Positions 1 through 11,833 of a stretch of DNA of 64,000 nucleotides are shown piece by piece; the stretch's first letter is position 1, and each line of letters starts with the position of its first letter. This DNA comes from Ulva prolifera (taxonomy: Eukaryota > Chlorophyta > Ulvophyceae > Ulvales > Ulvaceae), in the NCBI GenBank assembly GCA_023078555.1, contig CM041196.1:5901658-5965657 (forward strand), in the 5' to 3' direction. The notes beneath the pieces are model-generated. The model saw only the letters and a list, made by a program, of their open reading frames with translations, was not told where the DNA came from and ran no database searches. A program made the translations under genes and the position numbers.

Positions 1-2729
1 CTTGTCGCCGGGGCAGCAGGTCTCGCCGCTGCCGCCGCAGGGCGCCTCGGAGCAGACGCCGTCGATGTCGATCAGGTCACCCTCGCAGATTGGCGCTTCA
101 TCGCAGATGGGCTCGCCGAGCTTGCCGCATGGTGCCTTGGAGCAGATGCCGCCAATGTCGACCAGGTCACCCTCGCAGATTGGCGCTTCGTCGCAGATGG
201 GCTCGCCGAGCTTGCCGCATGGCGCCTTGGAGCAGATGCCGCCAATGTCGACCAGGTCACCCTCGCAGATTGGCGCTTCGTCGCAGATGGGCTCGCCGAG
301 CTTGCCGCATGGCGCCTTGGAGCAGATGCCGCCAATGTCGACCAGGTCACCCTCGCAGATGGGCGCTTCGTCGCAGATGGGCTCGCCGAGCTTGCCGCAT
401 GGCGCCTTGGAGCAGATGCCGCCAATGTCGACCAGGTCACCCTCGCAGATTGGCGCTTCGTCGCAGATGGGCTCGCCGAGCTTGCCGCATGGCGCCTTGG
501 AGCAGATGCCGCCAATGTTGACCAGGTCACCCTCGCAGATGGGCGCTTCGTCGCAGATGGGCTCGCCGAGCTTGCCGCATGGCGCCTTGGAGCAGATGCC
601 GCCAATGTCGACCAGGTCACCCTCGCAGATTGGCGCTTCGTCGCAGATGGGCTCGCCGAGCTTGCCGCATGGCGCCTTGGAGCAGATGCCGCCAATGTCG
701 ACCAGGTCACCCTCGCAGATTGGCGCTTCGTCGCAGATGGGCTCGCCGAGCTTGCCGCAGGGAGGTGTGGAGCAGATGCCGTTGCTGTCGACAAGGCCAG
801 TGTTGCATGGAGACACGCCGTCCTCTGCACACAGAACCGTGGTCGAGTCACATGATCCAAATGTACTGTGATCTCAAATGTGTTCACTGTTCTTTCAACT
901 ATTTCATGTTTCAAAATCCACCATACAGAGGCCACACCCACAGCCACACTTTGTCTGGCATGTCAAATGGATGGTACTGTATGGACCTACCTCTGACACG
1001 ACGTCGCCGAGAGAAACCAGAGGAACAAGGGTCACAACACACTGCAGGTGGCATGGCAAAATTCACCCGCGCTTCATAAAGGCTAGTTCGATCCACGTTC
1101 CAAGCTCAGACATTGCATTCAGTTTCATCTTAAGCACAGTGCAAAACAGTAATGTTCCAAGTGCGTACGTTGCACAAGAGAGGTTGTAGGCGCACCAGTG
1201 CAGAGGGGCTCGCCGAGCTTGCCGCAGGGTGTGCAGGTGCCACTGACGCAGCCGAGGCTGTGCAGGTCACACTTGTCACCGGGGCAGCAGGTCTCGCCGC
1301 TGCCGCCGCAGGGCGCCTCGGAGCAGACGCCGTCGATGTCGATCAGGTCACCCTCGCAGATGGGCGCTTCATCGCAGATGGGCTCGCCGAGCTTGCCGCA
1401 TGGCGCCTTGGAGCAGATGCCGCCAATGTCGACCAGGTCACCCTCGCAGATTGGCGCTTCATCGCAGATGGGCTCGCCGAGCTTGCCGCATGGCGCCTTG
1501 GAGCAGATGCCGCCAATGTCGACCAGGTCACCCTCGCAGATTGGCGCTTCGTCGCAGATGGGCTCGCCGAGCTTGCCGCATGGCGCCTTGGAGCAGATGC
1601 CGCCAATGTCGACCAGGTCACCCTCGCAGATTGGCGCTTCGTCGCAGATGGGCTCGCCGAGCTTGCCGCATGGCGCCTTGGAGCAGATGCCGCCAATGTC
1701 GACCAGGTCACCCTCGCAGATTGGCGCTTCGTCGCAGACGGGCTCGCCGAGCTTGCCGCAGGGAGGTGCGGAGCAGATGCCGTTGCTGTCGACGAGGCCA
1801 GTGTTGCATGGAGACACGCCGTCCTCTGCACACAGCTTTGGTGTCAACAGCACAGCATGCATGTAGCATGGGTATCAGTGATCTCTGCCAGCTCCACATC
1901 CAGTACATGATCTAGCGCCACCTGATGTATTCCATAAATCATGCTTTTGAGACTGCAGTGTGCCATGACGTGTACCAGATGGCATGCGTTGACCATGGCC
2001 TCAGGATCTCATTTCAAGTTATGTGTGTGTATGTGCACTACACCAGGCTTGAGACAGCGGAAAAAAACAGAACAGGGGTTCATGGCTACAGGAGGATTGG
2101 CCAGGACCAAGATCACACAGTCCAGAAACGGGCCACAAATTGCGGTGATTCCGACCTGTACAAGCAGAAGTAAAGCATGATGGGGCATACCAGTGCAGAG
2201 GGGCTCGCCGAGCTTGCCGCAGGGTGTGCAGGTGCCACTGACGCAGCCGAGGCTGTGCAGGTCACACTTGTCGCCGGGGCAGCAGGTCTCGCCGCTGCCG
2301 CCGCAGGGCGCCTCGGAGCAGATACCTTCAACGTCAATGAGGTCTCCCTCGCAGATTGGCGCTTCGTCGCAGATTGGCTCGCCGAGCTTGCCGCATGGCG
2401 CCTCAGAGCAGATGCCGCCAACATCAACCAGGTCACCCTTGCAGATTGGCGCTTCGTCGCAGATTGGCTCGCCGAGCTTGCCGCAGGGGGGCTTAGCGCA
2501 GATGCCGTCGCTGTCGACCAGGCCAGTGTTGCATGGAGACACGCCATCCTCTGCACACACACACACACACCGAATCTGCGCTCCGAGCACACCCATTGAT
2601 GTACACCTTGAAGAAAGTCCCCACCTGGATCTTGTGTTGATGTCTGGAAGAATGCGGTTGATCTACGAGCGCTCGCCTAGACAAATGTTACTAGACATAC
2701 GAGGATCATACAAGGTTCCAGGGGTGGGG

Positions 2730-2770
<41 letters not shown>

Positions 2771-3658
2771 TGCCATGCTAAGACCGTCTTGTTGGCCAGA
2801 CATGGATGGAAACGGCCTTTGCCTCTTCACGACGACAGAGCACACGGACGCCTTGAGGTGAAGCGCACCAGTGCAGAGGGGCTCGCCGAGCTTGCCGCAG
2901 GGTGTGCAGGTGCCGCCAACGCAGCCGAGGCTGTGTGCGTCACACTTGTCGCCGGGGCAGCACTCCTCACCGTTGGCGCCGCAGGGGGGGGCGCAGATGC
3001 CGCCAGAGTCCGCGAGGCCCTCGTTACATGGGGACACGCCGTCCTCTGCAAAGATGTTTCAGATCAGGCACAGCCTTCCAACCAGGCACAAGCCGCCTTT
3101 ATCTACCTGAGCTTGGCGATGTTCCAGCGGATCCCTACGGCTTGTGTCGAGTCAAAGCGATCATCATGACCCGGATGGCGCTCTATCCTTATGCCTCTTG
3201 GGGCCAAGGGCAATTGCTGATGCATGAGATAACTGCAATGCTCACACACGATGATTGTTGACGACCATGTCGTCAACAATGTAGACCAGATTAGCGTGTT
3301 GTGTGTGCGACTTGCATACATCAGTCTCTGGATGCCACATGTCGCGGCAGTGACTAAAGTGTTCATGCGCACCATTGCAGACGGGCTCGCCCTCCTTGCC
3401 GCAGGGGGTGCAGGAGCCGCTGAGGCAGACCAGGCTGTGAAGGTCACACTCCTCACCGGGGCAGCAGACCTCGCCGTTGCCGCCGCACTCGGGCTCGGGC
3501 TCGGGCTTGCAGCGGCCGCTGATGCACACGAGGCCGTCAACCTTGCACGCGACGTCGCCATTCTTCGTGGAGCAGCAGCGCTCATTCTCCCAGCCGCACG
3601 CGGCCGCGGGCGACACCGCGGCGCCGAGCAGCAGGATTGCTGCTGCAAAGGACTTCAT
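1..3658 (-). CDS. Secreted Cys-rich tandem-repeat protein (partial, 5 exons visible)
   Basis: Exons: complement 3373-3658, 2869-3045, 2191-2550, 1196-1825 and <1-824. Every intron is phase 1, with donors GTGCGC or GTATGC and acceptors ending TGCAG. I chose the ATG at 3658 because it opens a clear signal peptide (MKSFAAAILLLGAAVSPAAA, then CGWENERCC); three in-frame Mets further upstream lack one. Each later exon starts EDGVSPCN and ends with a Cys module (GETCCPGDKCDLHSLGCVSG, then TCTPCGKLGEPLCT). Between these lie 0, 2, 5 and 8 copies of a 30-residue unit with Cys at unit positions 1, 9, 15 and 26 (starts CGKLGEP[IV]CDEAPIC). By length, exon 5 lacks about 76 nt at the window edge. I do not recognise the family. 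The even Cys spacing suggests a disulfide-rich extracellular protein. The exon structure is strong; the function is unknown. Confidence 0.8.
40..759 (-). repeat. 90-bp coding tandem repeat, 8 units (exon 5)
   Basis: Eight near-identical 90-bp units inside the Cys-rich gene, each coding one 30-residue Cys unit. Differences are scattered single bases (for example TTGGCG versus GGGCG, CATCG versus CGTCG), so the units were duplicated or homogenised recently. Confidence 0.93.
1311..1760 (-). repeat. 90-bp coding tandem repeat, 5 units (exon 4)
   Basis: Five copies of the same 90-bp unit as in exon 5, in the same register within the exon. They are flanked by the same EDGVSPCN start and GETCCPGDKC end modules. 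Confidence 0.93.
2306..2485 (-). repeat. 90-bp coding repeat, 2 units (exon 3)
   Basis: Two more diverged copies of the unit (ICKGDLVDVGG, ICEGDLIDVEG). Exon 2 (2869-3045) has the same flanking modules and no unit at all, so it shows what the exon looks like without the array. Confidence 0.88.
2733..2763. repeat. Poly-G tract, 31 bp
   Basis: Uninterrupted G run inside intron 2 (2551-2868) of the Cys-rich gene, so poly-C on the transcribed sense strand. Its true length may be unreliable in the assembly. Confidence 0.95.
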
Positions 3659-3915
3659 GGTGCCTGCACAAGTGCCTCCAGGCTCAGCAGCTGGCATGTA
3701 TGCATCTGTGAGAGCTGCACAGGCACAATCGCCTGGCAGCCAGACAATGCTTGCAAACATGAGGTCTGCTCTATTGTCACAGGGACTGCAGTAGGTAGTG
3801 TTGTTCATGCCACTTGTGAATGTTACATGTGACTGAAGGATACCAACTGGGATCCAGCTTTCCAGCTGTGAGATTTCCGCTTGGCAAGCAACATCACAGC
3901 ACTACAATGGGTCCA

Positions 3916-4182
3916 ATGGGTTGAGGACGGATTAAAAGCTTACCCCTCCGTTTCAGGAGGTCGTGGGTTCGATTCTGCGTGCGCTTTGGGGGAATCGAAA
4001 CGGCCGTACGTGGCCACCTCGCTTAGCACAGGAGGAGGCCCTGTGAGTTGCGTGCGGTCGTCTGAGGGGGGTTTCCAGGTGGTTTACCCCTTCGGCATAT
4101 GTGGTCCCGTTAATTCGGAGTTGTCAATGTCCAATAGGGTACGGCTCAGTAAATTCAGATTTACTTTACTTTACTTTACTAC
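3916..4182 (+). mobile_element. tRNA-derived SINE-like element, copy A (full length)
   Basis: About 267 bp shared with 62471-62761 from ATGGGTTGAGGACGG onward. A pol III B-box match (GGTTCGATTCT, 3966-3976) sits in a T-arm-like context (GGTCGTGGGTTCGATTC). An imperfect A-box-like stretch lies about 45 bp upstream. The 3' end is a (TTTAC)n tail. 5'-truncated copies elsewhere share the 3' half (CATATGTGGTCCCGTTAA and onward). Together this fits a tRNA-derived SINE; no target duplication was identified. Confidence 0.75.
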
Positions 4183-7100
4183 GGGTCACAAATCCCGTTT
4201 TTCTCTACCTTGATATTCACAAAATAGTGAGCGGGAGAAAACAAACACTGAAACCGATTTATCTACCTTACATAATATGGTATCCGCACAACTGGCCGCG
4301 ATGATGACTTTCGCTTGCTCATCGGCGGCGCCGGGGCGAATACTATAGTATGCCGCTGCATGTGTAGTCGCATAGGACAGAGGCCGGACAAATGACAGAG
4401 GCCGCTGCATGTGCGTGTGAATGCTGGCCAAGGCAGTTTGCCGTAAGTATGTATGCGGGCGAATTCTTAAGCAGCCGAGCCGGAGCCGGAAGCGCCTCCG
4501 TGGCTCTCACGAGTTCGTCGCAACGAACACGGCGCTCGCGCGGACGGTCTTGCTGCGGAGCGTAAGGTTGACAAGAGCTGAGCAAGCGCCTGCACTGCAT
4601 GCATGCATGTGCATCCGAAGCTAGCATCGTGGGACTGCCCATGGCGAACTTGCTAGCTCCGCCCATTCAGCCACTCGAGCTCGATCGAGTCAGCGATTCG
4701 ATGCACCCGCCCTTCCAGGTGCAAACATCCCTGTCCGGCGATCAACTTGTGATTGATCGATACCACATGTACAAATTTAAGCGGCCACTTGATCGGCATG
4801 CCCGCACAGCTAATTATCAGGGATGCGGCATATGCTCTAGCGAATTATATCAAAGATATTTCCGGCTTCCGTTGTGATATCGCGAAGACGCTTCGGAAGC
4901 GCGCGCAGCCTGGGCATCGGTATCGTTAATGCTGGCGCGAGTCAAGCATATGCATGCATATCGGCTAACTCGAGGCGCAAGCGTCGCCATGCATGCACGC
5001 CGCCCGGCGGCGGCCAGAGCTGCATCACTCACTCGCTCATGACCGAGACGGTACCTCCAGATCCGACCCCGACTCGCAGTGTTGAGCACCACCAGCCGTC
5101 AGTATCAACGGTTACCACGGTGAGGAAGCACGCAGTCCGAGCTACTCACACATCCCAAACAGGCGCATACTAAACGCAACCTAGCTATAGACCGTCGATT
5201 GTTCCCGAGGGCGACGCGAGGCCACGCGCAGAGGCACGCTGGGTGAAATTCGACACGCCTGACCGTAACACACAAGCACAGCATGGCCCTCCAGCAGCTC
5301 ACGGCAACGTTATCAGACGCTACTTGCCGAGTGAAAATCGGAAATTGCTTCTGTATCGATTTGGTTGACGGAGGCGTCAGCACACCTTGCAATGGGCTAG
5401 CCTGAGATGCCTCCGTCCTGTGCCCTCAAAATGATCTCGATGCAGCGCGGGTAAGCTGCGGCCTGGAACAGATATGCACGTTTTCCGCGCTAAGCGAAAT
5501 GCACGAGGCTTACTTAGGAGAGTGGGCGGTTGTATATCGGTGCAGCGGCTGCATGCTTTTATCCGGGCTGAGACAGGTGCCCAGCACGGCCTGGAATGCG
5601 TGGCTTGCATGCGGAGCGCTCCAAAAGCCGGAACCGTCCGAAACATTCGTGGACTGTCCAAAATTAGCCACGTACGCGCGCCTGCGCTCGTAATGACATG
5701 GAGCTGGGTCGCGGGGGCACATCTCGATTTGCGGGCTGGATGCATTACCATCAAATACGAATATCATGGGGATCTGCTGTGCACACGGTCACCTTGAATG
5801 TTCCCAGTCCGTGCGACGCGCGTCATGCTGGCGTCACATGGCCACGCGGTCTCGATAATATGCGCCCCGCCTGTTGCTTGCAAATGCATGCGCACTGCAC
5901 CGTGACTGCATGGCAATTACGGGCTGCAAACATGTGTGATGCGTGCCTACTGCAGTCTTTCGCAATTCACACCGGCCGCCCACACTCTCTCATCTCAGTG
6001 AATGTGTCCGCCACGTTCAGGTCCAGCTTTGTGAGGTACCTTCGAGGCCCATGAATAAACTGCCACAGGTACATATCATAGGGGAGGCCGGTCATCAATT
6101 GAAGATTGTGGCGATAAGACTGGCCAGTCAAATGGTGACCATGCTCTAGCTGGACCTGTTGACTCGAGGCACAGGATTGCCTGCACATGCGCACAGCACA
6201 CACCCACAGTGGCCATGTAATGCTGCATTGGACATTGATAGCCTAAGTTTGTGCCTGCCACGTGTGCATGCCACCTGTGGCATGCAGTTCTTTCAGTTAT
6301 GTCAGTGCAGCAAATGCTGGGTAACCCCAAGCTTGACCAACCCCTCTCCTTGGCATCTGCCATCCTACTGACAGGCCGAAGTGTCCCTGGCAATGATATT
6401 TATACGTAACACAAATTTGCAGTACACTGCAGCTGCAGATTACCAGGGGCTACCAGCACTGGTGATGCCCAGAGGTGGTGGACATGGCAGGGCACAAGGC
6501 AAGGGGCATGAAGCATCAATGCAAGAACCTTTGATCTTATCATCACTAATTGTGAATGCTGAGATCTGGCAGCTGCACATGCGCGGTCCAGTGTGAGTGT
6601 GTGTTGATGGTAGGTTGGTAGGTAGCCATACGAATGCCTGCATGGCCATCTGATATCTGGTGATCGGATCTGGTGATCGGGCTGGATCTGCAGATCTAGA
6701 CCAGGGCCAGGCCCCATGTCGGCTTCATCAGAACCTCTGCTGACTGGGCAGTGTGCCACATTGCAATTTGATGGGGTACAGTGATACCCAGAGCTGGAAG
6801 CACAGGGTCCTGTGGCTCAAGCTGCATTGTAGCTGTACAGCATGCTGCTTGTCAGGCACAGCCACAAAGCATGGTCCTCTTCAGTGTGAAGTGCACACTG
6901 TAGCTGGTGCCGCACATTGCAGCTGAAGCATTGTACAACATCATAACAAAACACGATGCTGTACAACGCACAACGTTTTGTCTTGTCTTTCACAACACGA
7001 GAGATGCACTTCGCAAGCTAAGAACTACTGAGGGCGATGATCGAGATCAGCCCCGGGCATTATGTCAGGGCTGCAGACTCTACGGGCACAGGCGCTGCTG

Positions 7101-7843
7101 CCTCCGAAATGAACATTATACAACAGGCCGGCCAGTGTGAAAACTGTATGGGAGCAGGCACCAGCAGCCAGGATGCCGATGGTAGCTGCCGTAATGGCCA
7201 CACCAGTACCTAGTGTGCTCTGCCAGCAGGCAGTGTGCCCTGAGTGCTGCACGGGGCACGACTGCTCATCTCATGCGACTGCCAGATGTGTGCCGTGCAG
7301 CTAAACTGATTGCAATGCTAGGGCCATGGCCAGAGGCGCCGTTGCAAGATCCGCACTAGCAACACACACCCAGAATGACCGTATGAAATCAGCGGTCTGG
7401 CCCTCTCCTCCTAAGGGTCAGTGTGGCCGTTGTGCGGTTGCGGCGTGCGGACATGGCTAGGAGTTACAGACTGACCACAATTGGGCCAAATGTCAGCGGA
7501 GAGACGGCGGGTTGCAGATTCAACTCTTGGCACCTTGGGTCCACTTGCAGTGTCGGCGTGTGGCCCACATATGCCATGCACAGCAGCGCTGCGTGGGGGC
7601 GTTGTTGTAGCACTGCACGCGGGCGTTATTGCTGCAGCTGGGGAAAAGGGTGTGAGTGGCCGGCGTCCCTAAATGGCCCACACTGGGCTGCAGCCCACCG
7701 TGCCTTGCGGCAGTGTGCTGTGCGCTGTCCGTGCTGGGCCACATTACGGCCCCAAGGCATTGCAGGGCTCCGTTGTGGAGGATGCATGGGCCACATTTGT
7801 CCATGTCGTGTGGCATAGTCGGTGGTTCTGTGTGAGTGTGTTA

Positions 7844-7880
7844 CAAGGATAAAGCCGGCAAGGCGGGCAGCACCGCGAAA
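7844..7880 (+). repeat. Dispersed repeat shared with 40966-41016
   Basis: GTTACAAGGATAAAG, then a C/G-rich GGCAAGG stretch, then CGGGCAGCACCGCGAAAG. The same string, with small gaps, lies at 40971-41016, and its 3' half lies inverted at 41092-41114. No ends or coding capacity are evident. Confidence 0.6.
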
Positions 7881-7991
7881 GAAGCAAGCAGACCAAGCAC
7901 ACACTGTGTGAGTGTGTGGTCGCCCTGCCGCGCCCCTGGCAGCGGCGTGTGCCCTCATCGATGTGTGCTTTCATCGATCGCTGGAGAGCAT

Positions 7992-8029
7992 GTGAGTAGT
8001 CTACCACTCAAGTGAGTAGTCTACCACTC
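7992..8029. repeat. 20-bp tandem duplication
   Basis: GTGAGTAGTCTACCACTC occurs twice in direct tandem, separated by two bases. Non-coding context. Confidence 0.85.
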
Positions 8030-8431
8030 GGCATACGATATGATGCTCGGGGAACTTGATTGTAGTGTCCATGTCCGAATGCTGTTGTAGGCTGAATCGG
8101 CAGTTGTAGGCCCAAATAGGAGCCACACAGCTGCAATGGTGAACTGGGAACATATGATATTATTAAGGTGTGCATACATGAATTTGCCATCTTGGAGGGG
8201 CCGAACAGGTTTGTGTGTTGCATGCGCCCCAAGGTATGCATCCAGGCATGTAAGCAAAGCTTCCCATCGCGAGGCGGCTGCCCATACCTGGGTGGTCTGC
8301 ACACATAGATCATCATAGTGCCGGTTCGGGCTGTGATATTGTTGATGCCCAATTGTGCAATGCAGCGGGCGCGGGCTGAAGATTCTGCGTGTGAACTCTG
8401 GTGCAGCCATGGCTTCAATTGAGTGTCGTAT

Positions 8432-8475
8432 GTGTCTCCAGAATATGGACGGGGTGTCTCCAGAATATGGACGGG
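8432..8475. repeat. 22-bp perfect tandem duplication
   Basis: Two exact copies of a 22-bp unit beginning GTGTCTCCAGAATATGG, with no spacer. Non-coding context. Confidence 0.88.
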
Positions 8476-9477
8476 TGTGAGGAATTTGCCATGGCTATGA
8501 GGTGTGAGCGGGGGCTGCCACCCCCTGCATGCCTGCTGCAAGTCCTTGCTAGGCATACAGGCCCGACCGCGCGATGTCAGGCCAGGCCCTCAGACTGAGG
8601 GCCGAGTGGCAAGCCATTGGGTGTCCATTGTACCATGGACGGACCTGGGCACGTTTGTCGCAAAACCAAACACACAAAACCGAACATCGCCGTGCCCGTG
8701 ATGGGTGCGTGAAACAGACTTGGTGGGCCCCCCAACCCACATCCCCACATGGGCATCGCCTCAGCAACCAAAATTGCTCTCGAGAGGGCAACAATCTTGG
8801 CAATCAACCACTTGATCCAACAAACAGGTCAGGCATTACCCCTCTCACTCAGACAGATACTGACTTGGGTGCTGAGGCTCAGGCTCAAGCCAAATGAGTG
8901 AGAGGCAAGATGTGAGGTGATTTGAGGTGAAACGCCTTCAGCCCCCACCCCAATCAGTGCGGACAGATCGATGTAGGCAGCTGACGTTCTTCTTTTTTCA
9001 TGTTGTTTTGAGACACCTGCAGATTCACAATCTTCACAGGCTTCACTCAACCACCTACACAACTGGCACAAATACTCAACTAGCTAGCTCTGGTGACCCA
9101 CAACACCTACTGTGTGCGACAAGCCACACATGCAGCTGCTCTGGTCCAGTCAGCACCAGAGTCTCCTCTGACTGTCATCATGACCAGATGCAGTAGAATG
9201 TTTGAGTGAGAGCCTGTTGGGCTATAGGTGGATATTGCCCAAGATCGTTCCACTAATATGCGCAAGCTTGCCCTTTGATGCGTGCACCAGCATTTGTCAT
9301 ACAGCTCCTGTCGCTCACTCCTCAGGCATGAATCCGGCAGGAGTGCTAGCATGCATCTCGCCATGCTGCTCTGTACACAAGATTCAATTTTACTTTACTT
9401 TACAAGATGTGCAAACATCAGCAAAAGTTGCGCACAGCCGTCAATCGCAACGGCCTGCGCCTCACAATGCGCCGAGC

Positions 9478-9577
9478 NNNNNNNNNNNNNNNNNNNNNNN
9501 NNNNNNNNNNNNNNNNNNNNNNNNNNNNNNNNNNNNNNNNNNNNNNNNNNNNNNNNNNNNNNNNNNNNNNNNNNNNN
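9478..9577. other. Assembly gap (100 N)
   Basis: Exactly 100 N, the usual placeholder for a gap of unknown size. Real sequence is missing here. It lies just upstream of the lone PDH E1 beta exon, so the missing upstream exons may fall in it. Confidence 0.99.
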
Positions 9578-9910
9578 CCTGAATCGCACCTGCGTTGATC
9601 ACGAGTATGTATATCCTGAAGACAGTATCTACCCGCACTCGAATTGTGAGCTGCCTGCGCCTGGCCGCGCGGGGGCCCGCCTCATCTTGTGAGCGACCAT
9701 CTCTGGCGGCAGGTATGCCGAAGGCGCTCAGCCGCAGCCGCGAAAACGGCGGAGCCTGTCCGGAGGGGGCGCACACACATCCTCCCGCCTCGTCCGCACA
9801 CGTCCCGGCCTGTCAAATATATACCACATCACCCGGCAGCAGCTCGCCGCGCATGCCCCACACAGAGCTTCCGCGCAGAGCGTCCAGAGCAAGCCGATGT
9901 GAGTGTGCAG
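9578..9910. other. Likely intron sequence upstream of the PDH E1 beta exon
   Basis: No E1 beta residues can be read in any plus frame. The segment ends GTGAGTGTGCAG directly at the exon, a good 3' splice site, so it is best read as the 3' part of an intron whose start lies in or beyond the gap. Confidence 0.55.
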
Positions 9911-10222
9911 GGCTATGACCCCGAGGTCATCGACCTCATCTCCCTCAAGCCCTTCGACATGGAGCAGATCTCGAAGAGCGTCGGCAAGACGAACCGCGTC
10001 ATCATCGTCGAGGAGTGCATGAAGACCGGCGGCATCGGCGCCTCGCTGTCCGCCGTCATCAACGAGAGCCTCTTTGACAGCCTCGACGCGCCCGTCGTGC
10101 GGCTCTCGTCGCAGGACGTGCCGACGGCGTACGCGCACGAGCTCGAGGCCGCGACGATTGTGCAGCCCGCCGACGTCGTGGACGCCGTGCGCCGCATGTG
10201 CGGCGTCGCCGCCGCCGTCTAG
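9911..10222 (+). CDS. PDHB: Pyruvate dehydrogenase E1 beta subunit, plastid type (last exon only)
   Basis: Codes 103 C-terminal residues, [17 protein letters not shown] through [10 protein letters not shown], then TAG. It follows a TGTGCAG acceptor in phase 0. The text matches the E1 beta C-terminal (transketolase C-like) domain: SLKPFD, then [38 protein letters not shown], and a final [10 protein letters not shown]. The [12 protein letters not shown] and SSQDVP-YA motifs are the plastid form, as I recall the families; the mitochondrial form has EEGFPQHG and GADVPMPYA. E1 oxidatively decarboxylates pyruvate with ThDP for acetyl-CoA and fatty-acid synthesis; this domain supports heterotetramer assembly and E2 contact. 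The N-terminal two thirds, with the ThDP-domain part, is absent from the window. It may lie in or beyond the gap, or this may be a detached exon. Confidence 0.9.
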   Translation, partial: GYDPEVIDLISLKPFDMEQISKSVGKTNRVIIVEECMKTGGIGASLSAVINESLFDSLDAPVVRLSSQDVPTAYAHELEAATIVQPADVVDAVRRMCGVAAAV

Positions 10223-11833
10223 GCGCGCACACACAGGGCTCAGTACAGAGCGCGGGGGGGGCGGGGGCCGCGGCTGCGCAAACATAGTGCACAGCACAGC
10301 GGCCGACCCGCGTACCTGGTCAGATTGCCATCACGGGGCAACGTGGGAGTGTTGAGAGGCGCGGTGCGGTCGTGGTGGGGGCCGGCAGCTGTTGTGGCGC
10401 GCGGATGTGCGTGGGGATTCGATTACTCTGCGGCAGATTATGCGATGTGATCAGAGTTGCTGGGGGCATGAGTTGATTGCGGCATGCGAGGAAGGGCAGA
10501 GATTGGCGACGGGCGCTTGCCGCTGCGTGGTCCGGGTAATGGCTGGAGTGCCGGAGTTGGCCGCAGGCGGCGTGTTCGGAAATGATGTGGGAGAGGACAT
10601 GCGGTTCTGGGGCTGCATCTGCAGCGGGCTATGTAACCTATTGTTTCATCAGAGCTTGTGTACGTGCCGATGACTGATGATGTTGACCGGGCATGGCAAA
10701 CAAGAAACAAGATGACATGACACTGCAGGCCATTGTCGACAGGGATGTCCTGGGGATGCTAGATAATCACGATTGCAAGAGGATCACTATGACTCGCTTT
10801 GCAATGCAGCTCTGCGTGAATGCTGCAGCAGGTCTATCCGACACACACACACACAGCAAGGTCTATTCAATGCCATCGCACGAGCAGTATGGAATGCTCC
10901 CTGACCACCATGCCGCTGTGGCTGAGCACTCTACGAGTATCTATTGACACGCATGTCCCCATGGCCCTATGGCGCTCAGCAGATGCTGCTGTAGATCATT
11001 TGGCAAAAAATGAGGGATACGTGATGCCGATCCTGGGACATGTCGGACAGGAGGCTCTTGCATCGTAGTCTCGACCAGATGGGCTAGGAACATTGAAAGC
11101 GAGCATGTAAATAGACGGCAACAGCGCGATTGTCTATTCCACTGAGACAGCAGCAGAGGATGGCACTGACGTGGTATGTCCTGCTCGGCAGAATAGGCAG
11201 AACGACAACCACGCACAGCCTTGCAGAACCATACAGCCTATGCAGATCGATAGCTAGTTCTTACATCCCATGCAGCTGCTGTGCACGCTCTCGTTGCAAA
11301 ATCCACCCCTGCACAGTGCACAACAGCTCGTGCCCGTCACGTGCTGCCAGCCGCTGATCAAGACACAGTACCTCACAGCAATCGTGTTGGCCAAACTTTT
11401 GCGCTGTGTCAGTACTTTTCAGCCAGCTTATCCACAACATTTGGCGTATCAGCAAGAAGCAGCCGGCGTGTTTGATTTATACCTGTCTACATAGTAAAAG
11501 ATCGATCATGCTCGAGCACATCGTTTTCACACACAGGTCAATGTCGGCGGTGAACTCATGGAAGTTGCATGGAGCGCCGTTTGATGGGCGGCGCTGCTGC
11601 TCTGAGGCACATGTGTTTCCGAAGCTTTGGCTGTGTACTGATCAACACAACACCTTGACGACCTGGCCAAGACACAGGGCCTGCTCGCCTGCACAAACAT
11701 AACGTTATACCAAAGCACGCCTGCAAGCCAGGAACTGCATTGACGGTGTGTAATAAGTCTGGGACAGCAAAGCATCTTACCTGCCACACATGAAGACCAG
11801 CTATGAGAGATGTTCTGCTGCTCCTGTCTTTAC
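10223..11833. other. Intergenic, nothing recognised
   Basis: Between the convergent PDH E1 beta exon and the 11.8-12.1 kb exon pair. Only a short CA run (about 10841-10853) stands out. Confidence 0.5.

Larger units (their letters stand above)
4183..9477. other. Gene-poor stretch, nothing recognised
   Basis: Open frames here are short, overlap on both strands and show no family motif. The stretch holds a 20-bp tandem pair at 7992-8029, a 22-bp perfect tandem pair at 8432-8475, a short repeat shared with about 41 kb (7844-7880), and a TTTAC-tail remnant at about 9387-9403. Small exons under about 60 codons could be missed. Confidence 0.5.

Noticed and set aside
2..871. Long plus-strand and second minus-strand open frames over the 90-bp repeats (also 1198-1866 and 1343-1831)
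   Set aside because: The repeat length is a multiple of three, so all frames stay open. Only the minus frame with regular Cys spacing continues through splice sites to a signal peptide.
40..1760. CRISPR-like array
   Set aside because: Repeats abut without unique spacers, code for protein and lie in a eukaryotic gene.
3916..3990. A functional tRNA gene
   Set aside because: Has a T-arm and B-box but no complete cloverleaf or acceptor stem. It also recurs with a TTTAC tail, so it is read as a SINE head.
9395..9776. Open frames running through the N gap
   Set aside because: They contain unknown bases and have no support on either side.
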